Source of the DNA: Doris montereyensis
Taxonomy: Eukaryota > Mollusca > Gastropoda > Nudibranchia > Dorididae
Length of the DNA: 64,000 nucleotides
Direction: 5' to 3'
Assembly (NCBI GenBank): GCA_037039925.1
Contig: JAXRKP010000276.1
Location: 81,001 to 145,000 of the forward strand
Shown here: positions 1 to 13,779 of the stretch, one piece after another
Layout: each line of letters begins with the position of its first letter
How positions within the stretch are numbered: position 1 is the stretch's first letter
Position numbers and translations under genes: made by a program
The notes under the pieces: model-generated
What the model was told of the DNA's origin: nothing
The model's database searches: none
The model's input: the letters and a program-made list of their open reading frames with translations, nothing else

Positions 1-224
1 TGGAAGTGCGACATTGCTGTGTGTGAGTGTGTGACCATAAAAGAAATACAAAACAAATAAATAAATAGTCAGAGAGGTGAAGTAATTCACAGATCAATAC
101 AGGAAATTGTTACAATACAGTACTTTAAATGTATACATGTCAAACCAAACATTAAAATCGTCGCAATAGGCAATTGTTAGCACTGAACAAAGACATTAGA
201 AGTAAGGTCACAAAGGTATTCAAG

Positions 225-421
225 GTGTGCTACTTCACTAACAGCTTTTAAATCAGGACTAAAATTCCATTTTTTTACGCTGTAAGGCTTTTGATTTTGA
301 CTTTGTTTTATCCTACTATGCACATGTATTATATATCATTGTTGTTATGTTGTTTTGCTACCATTGTAAAGCGCTTAAAACCTGTTTTCTACAGGTGCCA
401 TTTATCATCATCCTTATTATT
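225..421 (+). mobile_element. LINE 3' tail fragment (left copy)
   Basis: The sequence runs from GTGTGCTACTTCACTAACAG to CATTGTAAAGCGCTTAAAAC and an ATC/ATT-rich tail. This is the 3' end of an APE-type LINE of the CR1/L2-like group, whose 3' UTRs end in a GTAAAGCGCT box and a short-repeat tail. The right copy keeps more of it (54330-54585). Confidence 0.6.
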
Positions 422-486
422 TACGTGCACACACATATGTCAAGCCTGTCACTGAAGGGATTCTTTAAATGATTTTCCACACTGAC

Positions 487-3643
<3,157 letters not shown>

Positions 3644-3756
3644 CTGCAATAAAGTTTATGACTCATGAAACTTGTCCATGATAAACAAAAATGGAATATA
3701 AAACATCATGATAATAATCAAATCCATTGGCAAATACAGTTACCATCAAAGATATT

Positions 3757-3850
3757 TTGTGTGTTTCATTGCAGTTTACCGTATCCACCATATATATGCG
3801 TTATCCCAGGGTGAACCAAGGACAAACAGCAAAATAAAAGACGTGACCCT
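3757..3850 (-). repeat. Dispersed repeat family B fragment
   Basis: A TTTCATTGCAGTTTACCGTATCCACC ... GTGAACC ... AACAGCAAAATAAAAG stretch, a diverged member of the family found at 40722, 43208, 50878, 51343 and 56458. The right copy has a shortened version at about 56806. Confidence 0.6.
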
Positions 3851-3948
3851 TATAAAAATAAGATATCGCACACACTATTGTGAATTCACTCACTGCCAAT
3901 GTTCCTCTAATTCTTTTAGTCTGTGCGCGCACATTTTTGGTGTTGTGC

Positions 3949-4222
3949 TTTTTTTTGGATTGATTTGATTTACCCACATCCACAGCTAAGGTGATCTCGG
4001 GGTTTTCGGTAGGATTCTTAATTTTGCCCAGACTGCCCTGCAAACAGCCAAGGGACCTCCTTTTTATCGTCTGTCTCCGATGGGACTAGGTGTCGATCCA
4101 CCAGGTGTAGATTTTGCTCCAAAAAATACGAGACAATTTTTCAACCGTTAGCGGGCTCAAATTCGAACCCACTACCTCTTGGTTGAGAGGCCGACACCTT
4201 GCCTCTGAACTACCAAGTTCCC
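3949..4222 (-). mobile_element. tRNA-derived SINE (family A), full length, with 11-bp TSD
   Basis: Read on the minus strand, a tRNA-like head (GGTAGTTCAGAGGC as A-box region, GTGGGTTCGAATTTGAGCCC as B-box region) is followed by a body with CCTTGGCTGTTTGCAGGGCA and an A-rich tail. TGGTGTTGTGC flanks it on both sides (3938-3948 and 4223-4233) and occurs once at the empty site in the right copy (56933-56943). The insertion therefore followed the duplication, or the right copy lost it exactly, which is less likely. Confidence 0.88.
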
Positions 4223-4479
4223 TGGTGTTGTGCAGAATTTGACGTAAAATCCCAATTGTGTGCAAAACAATAGATTTTAACATTTTTGTGCATACTGTTG
4301 TTTTTAGATGCCATTTTTGACGAAAATGGTACAAATCTAGCTATCATACTAGTGGATAGAGTAGTTCATTCCCGTCACAACGATATCATAAAAAAGCTCA
4401 GTATCGATTCTTTGAATTTAGACGAATTTTGTAGAAACAATACAGGTCTATCTTTCAACACAGCTATTATACGCTAAAA

Positions 4480-4865
4480 GCCAGAAATATTATCTAAATT
4501 AATCCAAGTTTGTAGTCATTTTGATCGTCACAATATACGCTATCGAAAACAAACTTATTTGAAGATCTATTATGAACGTTGCCTTAGATTGTCCGGAACA
4601 TATGGGACATATTATTCACGCACCTATTATCAAAGGGCACCATCTCAAAATGAGTAAAAACGTGCTGGTGCACTTGAAACAGTGTCAATAAGAAGTAGTT
4701 GAGAGCCTCTCAAGGTTTTATGATGTTTCAAAGTATTATCCAACTCTTTTCTTAGGTTTATTGGAGAAAAATATATTTAAATAACAGAAAATAAGAGAAA
4801 ATTACGATTTTCTCAAAATGTCGATTTTTGTTCATTATTTCCTATCTACTTTTTTTAAAATTTCT
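4480..4865 (+). repeat. Dispersed AT-rich element, inverted copy at 17930-18295
   Basis: From AGAAATATTATCTAAATTAA to TTTCCTATCTACTTTTTTT the sequence recurs in reverse complement at 17930-18295, including the GCACCATCTCAAAATGAG and GAGAGCCTCTCAAGGTTTTA segments. The flank up to about 5270 ends in a GATGGCCGCTGTTTCCATGG-type motif also seen near 16340, 52160 and 60370. Superfamily not recognised. Confidence 0.75.
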
Positions 4866-5794
4866 CAACATGTCTTCATGAAATTTGGTGTGAATGATGA
4901 GTGGAGGAAAAACAAAAAAATTATTGGATGCTTTTTTCGAAATGTATTATAGTTTTGGAAAAATTGAATTTTTTAAACAATATTTTGTATATTTTGGGTT
5001 GTTCTCATATGCTATGTTCAAAAATTCATAAAAATTTTTTTACAAATAAAACAAAAATCCGATCACACAAAATTTCGATATTTTATCAATTAAGGTGTGT
5101 GCCAAGTTTGAAACAAATTTGTTGAAAAATGTAGAAGCCTATCAAAATTGAACTTGGTAAAATTTGGGGCAAAATCCAAGATGGCCGCTGTTTCCATGGC
5201 AACCGGAAAATCCCGACATATTTCAACTCAGTACACAATGCCCATTACACGTATACATAAGTTAAATTGATGGGAACAAACGAAAACATTTTCACTAGAG
5301 GACCTGCCCCCTCCTTAACTGACACAGGATCAATCCTGGCAGCCTGGTGGAAGGAATTTTTTTATTTATATGCTCACTACGTCTATTATCGGAGTAGTTT
5401 CCCTTAGTGCTCTCTTATGTGAAGAAAATGTATTTGGTTGTGCACCTGTCTGTGCCTGTGTATATTGTTGAACGGCTTTACATTCAATTCATAACTAAAA
5501 CGAAGTATTTTAATGAAAGCATGAGCACATACGCATAACATGGACTTAATCAAAAGAACAAAGGAAAACATTTCCCTCATACCTGGCTGCCTCTCGAAAT
5601 TTTGTATGCAACATTCTTCAGTTGGTCTCAAACTAGATGGTGCAGATATATTTTCACTTTGCTACGGGTTAGAAATTCCACTTTGAAAGCGTGGCTAACT
5701 CTGAAAGGAAAGAAAAAAGGCCAAACTATTTTTTATTAATGTATAATTTAGCGGGGGGGGGGGGGGTGGTAGCGCTGTTGTTTTTTTTATCACC

Positions 5795-5922
<128 letters not shown>

Positions 5923-6707
5923 TTCAACATTTATATGAATATCATGGCTGATCGTGTTACCAACAGCTATGGTGTTCCTTCTAAACGTAAGATATAGTCA
6001 AACAATCTACATTTGATTTCCATTGAAATCAATCTTTTTTCGTACACAATAATCCATCTAGATCTAGATATGTGTCCAACCTTAAGGGATTGTGATAAAT
6101 TTTACGACAGACAAACTTGTCATTATAGCCTACACTATCTATACGGTATTTTGTAAATTAGTATGCAACTCTGCTGAGTTTCGTGTTTAAAAATATGGTC
6201 CTATAGAAGCAAACGAAAGTCAGAAATTCTTGAATAAATGGTTACACACATCCGATATCTCACATTGACCCTGCGAATGACTACTTTAAAACTGCCTGTT
6301 TTCAAATGAAGTGTCTGTTATCTTAGTCTCATGCTCCGTAAGATAAGTGGAAATGACAGACAATAGTTGCAAAACAATGCAACAATGGATGCAACATTTT
6401 CTTTTTTTCTTTTTTACTCTTACAGTAACACGTTTCTCAGTTATATATCTATAGATATACCCAACTGTGGAAACAGAGTGACTATTCGGCATTAATGGCA
6501 AGTAGCCAAGAGCGAAAAATTATTATTCATCATTAGTATCGGATGTATGGCTGATTACGGACAATGAATCGAGTTGTGTACTGAGTTTGTTCTCCTGGTA
6601 GGCGTTATTTCATGATTCTTTCAACGTAATTCATTGTGTGCCAATTTGGCTATTTCACCTCTCGATCTTGTTTGAAAATGTTCTTCTTTCTTTTACTCAT
6701 CTTTCCT

Positions 6708-6711
<4 letters not shown>

Positions 6712-6772
<61 letters not shown>

Positions 6773-6879
6773 TCCCCCCCCTTTCTCTCTCTCTATCTAT
6801 CATTTTTCACAGCGTGCCCCTTCCCCCCCCTCTCTCTATCTTTCAGTCTTGTGGAAGCGCCCCCCCCCTCTCTCTCTCT

Positions 6880-6958
<79 letters not shown>

Positions 6959-7025
6959 TTCAGTCTTGTGTGTGTGTCCCCCCTCTCTCTCTTTCTCTAT
7001 CTTTCAGTCTTGTGAGTGTGCCCCC

Positions 7026-7091
<66 letters not shown>

Positions 7092-7413
7092 ATCTACCTA
7101 TCTTTCACAGTTTTGTGTATGTGCCCCCTCCCCTCTCTCTCTCTCTATCATTAAGTCAGTGTGTGTGTCCCTCCCTCTCTCTCCCTTTTTCTCTATATAT
7201 ATCTTTCAGTCTTGGTGTGCCCCCCCGTCTCTGTTTCTGTCTCTTTCGCAGTTTTGTGTGTTCCCGCCCCCTCTTATCCTCTCTTTTTTGGCGGACCCTG
7301 CTGGAAGGTTCTTTCCTTTCACTCTTTTGATTTATCTATCAATATCATCTTGCTGTTTCCTCTTATTCAGTCTGAGACTATTGCATAAGGTGTGCAGTGT
7401 AAATGGCAATGAA

Positions 7414-7503
<90 letters not shown>
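6712..7503 (+). repeat. Compound (CT)n minisatellite with a repeated TTTCAGTCTTGTG cassette
   Basis: Runs of CT of varying length alternate with a cassette of the form ATCTTTCAGTCTTGTG, then GTGTG, then a C run. Cassettes start near 6838, 6954, 7001, 7101, 7200 and 7244. The open frames across it are simple-repeat artefacts. The right copy lacks most of it. Confidence 0.9.
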
Positions 7504-7506
<3 letters not shown>

Positions 7507-7883
7507 CTGTCTTTCTCAGGCTTGTATGTGCCATCACCCCCCCCCCATCCCGCCCTCTATAACTTAGTATAACACAGGCACCTACACACTGTATTGTGTG
7601 AATATTAGGCATGAGATTGTTAATGTTATCATCAACAGAAATCCATGTCAGTACAGTGTTATTGGTGGATGAATGAATTGAATGTGCATGCTCTGCTGTG
7701 ACCTTATCAAGCCCATTCTAATGTCAGCTGTGGAGAAAGAGACACACACACACGATACCAAAAGATAGACGCACACACACACAAGGAAAAAGATAGAAAG
7801 ATAAGAGGGGGAGGGAGGGGGACACATATCACATCGAGACAGATAGAAAAAGTCAAGAGATAGAAGGCCGCCAAAGATAGATT

Positions 7884-7987
<104 letters not shown>

Positions 7988-8538
7988 CCCCCCCCTGTAT
8001 AAAAGTCATAAAATAGAATAGATACACATACATTAATACCGCACTAATAATACCGGTACCCAATAAAACACTTACATCTCATAGTGCTTTGGTTCTCAGC
8101 TTTGTATTGGAAATGACTGCGCAAAGGTCGATTTAAGCCTATCAATAATTTGCATGCTCAAAACAAACCCTCTCACTACGTACATCGGCATAATAATAAT
8201 ATAATGATGATGCACTTTATATTATGCGTGTGTAGCCTAGCTCTTGAATTGACCGCCCTCAATACTGTCTTCATACCTCAAGCCCGTATTATCATAATAG
8301 TAGTAGTAGTATTAAATAATATCACTGCTGGATCACACTTGACTATAAGTGCTACGGCCGACTAATAATACTACAATTATTGTACAAGTACAAGACGATC
8401 ATGTACATAAATAATATTGTATGCACTGTAACACTGCAAGTGCAACCACGCTAGACCTATACTGTAAAGTGCCAATACTACTACAATAAATATTATTATT
8501 AATATTACACTGAAATTTAGTAGCGTGTGTGTGTGTGT

Positions 8539-8620
8539 GTCTCTCTCTCTCTCTCTCTTCTTTCTCCCTCCCCTCTCTCTCTTTCTCTGTCTGAAGTCTG
8601 TCTGTTTATCTGTCTGTCTG

Positions 8621-8697
<77 letters not shown>
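8539..8697 (+). repeat. (CT)n microsatellite
   Basis: GT run, then CT with a TCTGTCTGTCTG interruption, then about 75 bases of pure CT. No gene is seen from 8.0 to 9.4 kb apart from this and CTA/TAA-rich AT sequence. Confidence 0.95.
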
Positions 8698-8700
<3 letters not shown>

Positions 8701-9423
8701 CCTCGTAAGCTATAGAATAGTTCATACCAGAACAATCAGACTAAATTATACACGAAGCATACTTGCGTCATTTTAAATATTCGCTGACAGTGACAGACTA
8801 GATATCTATACTATTAGAGCCGAATGAATCTTATACGTATAGGGCTGACGGTAGACTGCAAAGATGACAAAAGAGTAGGAATGCAGAAGGAAAATCTACA
8901 GGCGGCTGGTTTTCCTTCTTGTTCCTTGTAATTAATGTAATGTTAATAATGATAAAGGGCTGCTTCACGACTAGCTCAAGCTAGGAAATCAGTTCACGTA
9001 TTGCTGCAAGGTGTTCTTCATAAAGTTTGATATAAAATTCGAAATTTCGAGCGTAACCAAGGCTTCAAGTTAAATCTTAATGTTCACAAAAATGCAGTTG
9101 GAAATAGTATGTAAAGGCGCGGCCGTACTGAGGCAGGTTTTCCGCCGCTTGTTTACCCGCTGATACCTGTTTTGAAAATTGTCCTAAGTTTAATTTGAAA
9201 CTGTCCGGAGTCAACGCGTGTTATCAGCGGCTTGTTGCAGGCAACCCGCGCTGGTAGTTTACCGGAATGTCTGGGCAATTCTTTCCTGCTCCCAGCCGCG
9301 GGTTTTGTTGAGCTAAAAATAGCGTGATGCAATTTCAAGCACTTCACTTCATTTTTTCCTTGACCTACTACACACTACACACTCGCCTTGTCACCTATTT
9401 TATGAAATAAATTAGCTTCCAAT

Positions 9424-9669
9424 ATGGACTGTGAAAAATTGATATCTGCCGTTTTTGAATGCCCAATTATCTGGAACAAAAGGAATAAATTACATGCCAA
9501 TCGCATTGCAGTGGAGAAGAAATGGTCGGAGATAAGCAAAGAAATGGACTGTGAAGGTAAGCTGCTGAAACAATTTAATAATTAAAAATCAAACAAACAT
9601 GCGTTGGTTTCTCTCTGGACTCTCTCTCTCTCTCTCTCTCTTTCTCTAATCTAAAAATCTCTCTCTCTC

Positions 9670-9764
<95 letters not shown>

Positions 9765-11495
9765 TGATTACAATTTTTCTCATTCACTTTGATTTATCTT
9801 TGTGTAGTTTATTAGACCAACGAATATTAATCATTCGTATGTCAATGGATTGTGTGCAAAGTAGGTAGTGAAAATGTCCCGAATAGATTTTGCTTCATTT
9901 GTCGGTCTCCCACTGTTCTGCCAAAATACGCTTCTAACTGAAACTTCAGTCAGATTTTGCTTGTTTATCAATTACTGTATTATGCAGGATGCATACACAT
10001 TTTACAATGGAGTCCACCATGTCCACTCTTGTTTCGATGCCCTTGGCCAATACGCGCCATTTAGAAGTTAGCAATCCAAAGGCACATTCAATTGTTTTTC
10101 TGGATCTCGACAGTCTCTTGTTGAAGCATTCTTTATCCAAAGGCAGATTCGTGCCACTGTAAGGTTTTAAAACAAATGGTAACAGTGGATAAGCCTCATC
10201 CCCAATCAAAACATGAGGAGCCATTACGTTTGTTTGTGGCAAAAATGAAGGCCTGGGAAGATTGATCTTCCCATCTGTTAAAGCACGGTAAAGTTCAGAA
10301 GCCTGGAATGTGCCACCGTCACTCTGTTTACCATAACCACCAACATCAATGTTTATGAACCTGTATTTTGCATCTGATACACCTTGCAGAATGACAGAGA
10401 AAATTTTTTTGTAGTTGAAGAACATTGATCCCGATTTGCTGGGACATCTTATGGGAACGTGTTTGCCGTCTATAGCTCCAACGCAGTTAGGAAAATTCCA
10501 AATGGAGAAGAAATCTTCAGCAACAGATCGGAGGTTTTCTTCAGCTTGGCACAGGCATGTGTAATGGCTGTAACTCTTCCCATATGACCACAACCGTCTC
10601 ATGTACGATTTCTGCTACTGTAGTTTTACCCATTCTGAATGAGAAAACGAGACTCCTGAATGATGTTCCAGTTCCAAGATACCTGCGGCGAGTAAAATAA
10701 CAAAATCAAAATTATTCATTTGAAACAATATTTAAATAAACAATGAGCATGAATAACATTAAGCTGTGACAATGATGATTATTGACTTATTGATTATCTT
10801 TTTCACCAGATGCTGTGCTGAAAAAGAAATGGAAGTATCTGAGAGACCAGTTTGCAATTGAGTGGGGAAAACTACCACCCGCAAGATCTGGGGATGGCGC
10901 TGAAGACACGCAACTGCCGAAATGGCAATATTTTAAGTCACTTTTATTTTTAAAAGACATTGTGACTCGGGAGAACCACAAACGGGCCACTGAAATTGTT
11001 GCTTGCAAATAACAGTGCTTATGCTGTTTCCTCGCAAGATGTAATTGAAGAGGAAAGCCAAGTCAGCATACATGATGAGGGCAATAACACTTTTACACTC
11101 CCGGAGACTGAGGGAAGGTTGGTCACACAAGGTGAAAGTGACCGCCAAATAGTTACACCTGAACCTATAAATAAAGAGCAGGGGGGGAGGAAAGAAAGCG
11201 GGACACTATCGATGATTATCAACGAAGTGTCCTGCAAATAAAGGAAAGGAAGTTGAATTATCTCATGAACAAGTCCAAGGAGAGAAAGAGCGAGGAGGAA
11301 GACGTAAATCTATTGTTCCTAAAATCCCTTCTACCACATATAAATTTGATACCGCAGCAGCATATTCTGACGTTCCGAAGGAGATTGGAAACTCTTGTTG
11401 AGGAATTCGCTTATCCGCAGTCAACTAGTGTCGGATCTGAATCCAACATGTCTACTTATTCCTCCTACCAGGCCTACCATGATGTGCCCCAATAG
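9424..11495 (+). pseudogene. MADF-BESS protein gene of a PIF/Harbinger element
   Basis: Exon 1 (9424-9556) starts at ATG with MDCEKLISAVFECPIIWNKR and ends ...KKWSEISKEMDCEG at a GTAAGC donor. Exon 2 begins at 10810 after TTTTTCACCAG with DAVLKKKWKYLRDQFAIEWG. The two together make a complete MADF (Adf-1/Myb-like) DNA-binding domain. Further on, after an acidic linker, 11250-11400 encodes a BESS-type motif (EEDVNLLFLKSLLPHINLIP then QQHILTFRRRLETLV). Two frame shifts, near 11012 and at the G run near 11180, separate these pieces, so this copy is not intact. In PIF/Harbinger elements the second protein is a MADF or Myb-like factor that works with the transposase, which is present on the opposite strand. 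Confidence 0.85.
9622..9755 (+). repeat. (CT)n microsatellite inside the MADF gene intron
   Basis: Two CT tracts of 30 and about 85 bases separated by a short TCTAAAAATCTC spacer, 65 bases downstream of the donor of the MADF exon 1. Confidence 0.95.
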
Positions 11496-12235
11496 TGGTC
11501 ATTTTCATATCAGACTTCACCCCAATCCTCAGATAATACTCATCATACCACATATACTAACTTTTGAAAGAAATTGCAACAAAAATCAAATCTGCACAAC
11601 TTTTTGTTAATTTTTGTTCGCTTTAAAAAAAAAAAATGTTTTTCTCAGATCAGAGAGAGGTCGATAAAGATTTTTAAAATCTATTTTAGCTTTATTTTAG
11701 GACTGTTACAAAGTACACACGTGGCCTTTTTCATTTGACCTTTATTTAAGAACAAACAACATAATAATAAGTGATTGAAAATTTTCAATTTCAACAATTA
11801 AGAGTTAATAATCGTATGATGATGCAAAAGATGACGAAGACGACGAAATAAACATGGATGAAACAAAGCTTTGTTTGTCTGTTAATATTATACACACAGA
11901 GAGAGAGAGAAAGGGGGAGAGAGATGAGGATGAAGGGAGGGAGGGAGGAAGAGAGAGAATGGGAGAAGAATGGGTGGCAATGGTGAGAAGTGGATGATGG
12001 CGATGAGATAATTAAGTGAAATTGTAAAGGAACAAGCACAGCACTTCCACTTACCTCAAAGTAATAACGAGCCTTGCACTCTGGCAGTATTGGGTCATGA
12101 AGATTACACCAGTTTTTCAATAGACGTTTTTCAATATTCGTTAATATATATTGAAAAGTGTCCATTGACATTCTTGTGTACTCGTGAAATCGAGAAGGGT
12201 CATTTTTTAATTTACAGAAGAGATGGTGGTATTAG
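9946..12235 (-). pseudogene. PIF/Harbinger (HARBI1-like) transposase, two exons, frame-broken
   Basis: Exon 1 (about 12235 to 12055) encodes the helical N-terminus, RFHEYTRMSMDTFQYILTNI then EKRLLKNW; after a one-base break it continues ARLVITL to a GTAAGTGG donor. Exon 2 (10682-9946) follows the acceptor CGCCGCAG with YLGTGTSFRSLVFSFRMGKT and, after a second break near 10550, carries the DDE domain: VGAIDGKHVPI (first D), VGGYGKQSDGGTF, VLIGDEAYPLLPFVLKPY (second D) and KRLSRSRKTIECAFGLL (E). All three catalytic residues are visible. The exons interlock with the MADF gene: each gene's intron contains an exon of the other. Terminal repeats were not found. Confidence 0.88.
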
Positions 12236-13030
12236 ACAATACAAAATTCAAAGTGCCGAGTTTTTTCTTTTTTCTCTTTTTATTGGGTGGACATGATCAT
12301 GTCTCACAATGAGACTTGACGCCACCAGCATAACAGAACTTAACAATAAAGAACTGTCCAGTAGCATAAATTCATCTTCAGACGACATCATGCTCTCTAG
12401 GTTCTATGAATAAACACAATCAAAAGACTAAAATTCTCACTCGTCTCGTCACATGTCGAACTGAAGCGAGTTTTTTCAACAGACAATCTACTCCGACATT
12501 TTTATGCCTGCATGTAAAACAAGTGCGGCGCTGAGAAAACTTGTCTGTTGTGCCTGCTTGGCAAGATTACTAATAATATGGAATAATTCAGCAATAATAA
12601 CAGGGACTTGTTGCATAGTAATATTGTAGGAAAAATAAGCGACAGGTTACCCGCTGCACTGCGGACCGTACACTAATATCCGGCCTGTTACAATGACGTC
12701 ACGAAGTAAGAAACAAGATTGACGCCACCAGCATCAAGGCCTGGAATCGCTTTTATCACTATATAAGGAATCACTGGGCATGATAACTTGGCGTAACCCA
12801 ATCCTGCCTATGCTGACTCGTTGAACTTAAAGAAAATATTGGCTAGGGCGAAGATGGGGGAATATACCTGGTCCTACATAATTTAAGGAGGTAAAAAATG
12901 AATGCTCGGCATGGATATTTAAGCAAATGTTGTGATGAGTTCCACAACACGAAGTCTTTGGTCACAAAGCAACACACGTCAGCTATAAGGACGATAAACA
13001 CGAAGTCTCTTTGCACTTTAGTTGGTGTTA
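12236..13030. other. No gene seen; short direct repeat TTGACGCCACCAGCAT
   Basis: AT-rich flank of the Harbinger element. A 16-base sequence, TTGACGCCACCAGCAT, occurs twice in direct orientation about 405 bases apart (near 12315 and 12719). No open frame with similarity was recognised. Confidence 0.5.
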
Positions 13031-13128
13031 CTTAATTCATTAGAAATCTTGCCCTTCGTTGTAGCATTCTATCAAGTACAATGGAATAAAAAACTTAATT
13101 CATTAGAAATAGCATATCAAGTACAATG

Positions 13129-13131
<3 letters not shown>

Positions 13132-13210
<79 letters not shown>
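13132..13210. repeat. (TA)n microsatellite
   Basis: About 78 bases of pure TA, preceded by two imperfect copies of CTTAATTCATTAGAAAT ... ATCAAGTACAATGGAAT (13029-13131). Confidence 0.97.
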
Positions 13211-13213
<3 letters not shown>

Positions 13214-13779
13214 ACATAGACATCAATCCGCGATTCTCTATTGTAGTAAGTAAAATTAATTGTCACAATCAACAATCGGTTGATCGGCGTAAAGTTTGTG
13301 ACGACAGGAAGTTATGCACACACTGCTTTTTTACGCCTTGCTTTTCACGCCGCATAACGGCCCAAAAAGTGGTCACGTTGAAACGGCCTACTGGCGGCTT
13401 GAAAAATATTATCGAAATTGAAAACAATCATGGCGCCAACTCGCAAGAAGAAAGTCGCTCTATTATTATGGTACCGGTACAACATAAATATGAAGAAAAC
13501 AATAAATGATTAAATGATAGTGAGCTTATACTCAACACTCCCCCTTAAACTCAGCATATGCAGCCTATTCAATTTGACTCATTAAAAATAAAAACATTCA
13601 TGGAATATAATTCTTACTCGCTAAACTGTCTAAATGAAAATCTTTACCTCTTTTACTATTATAACAATGCACGCTGGGATTTGTGCAATTTTTATGATAA
13701 AGGGAGATAATAGAATACATCTGAAATCCTGTAATTTTACATGTGTTATTCCCCTGGATTACTTGTTATGTCGGAATTT

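Noticed and set aside
6636..7612. Overlapping Ser/Leu-rich frames up to 252 codons
   Set aside because: CT microsatellite translated in several frames at once.
9946..12235. Domesticated HARBI1 host gene
   Set aside because: The catalytic residues are kept, but two frame breaks and a frame-broken MADF-BESS partner alongside fit a decaying transposon better than a host gene.
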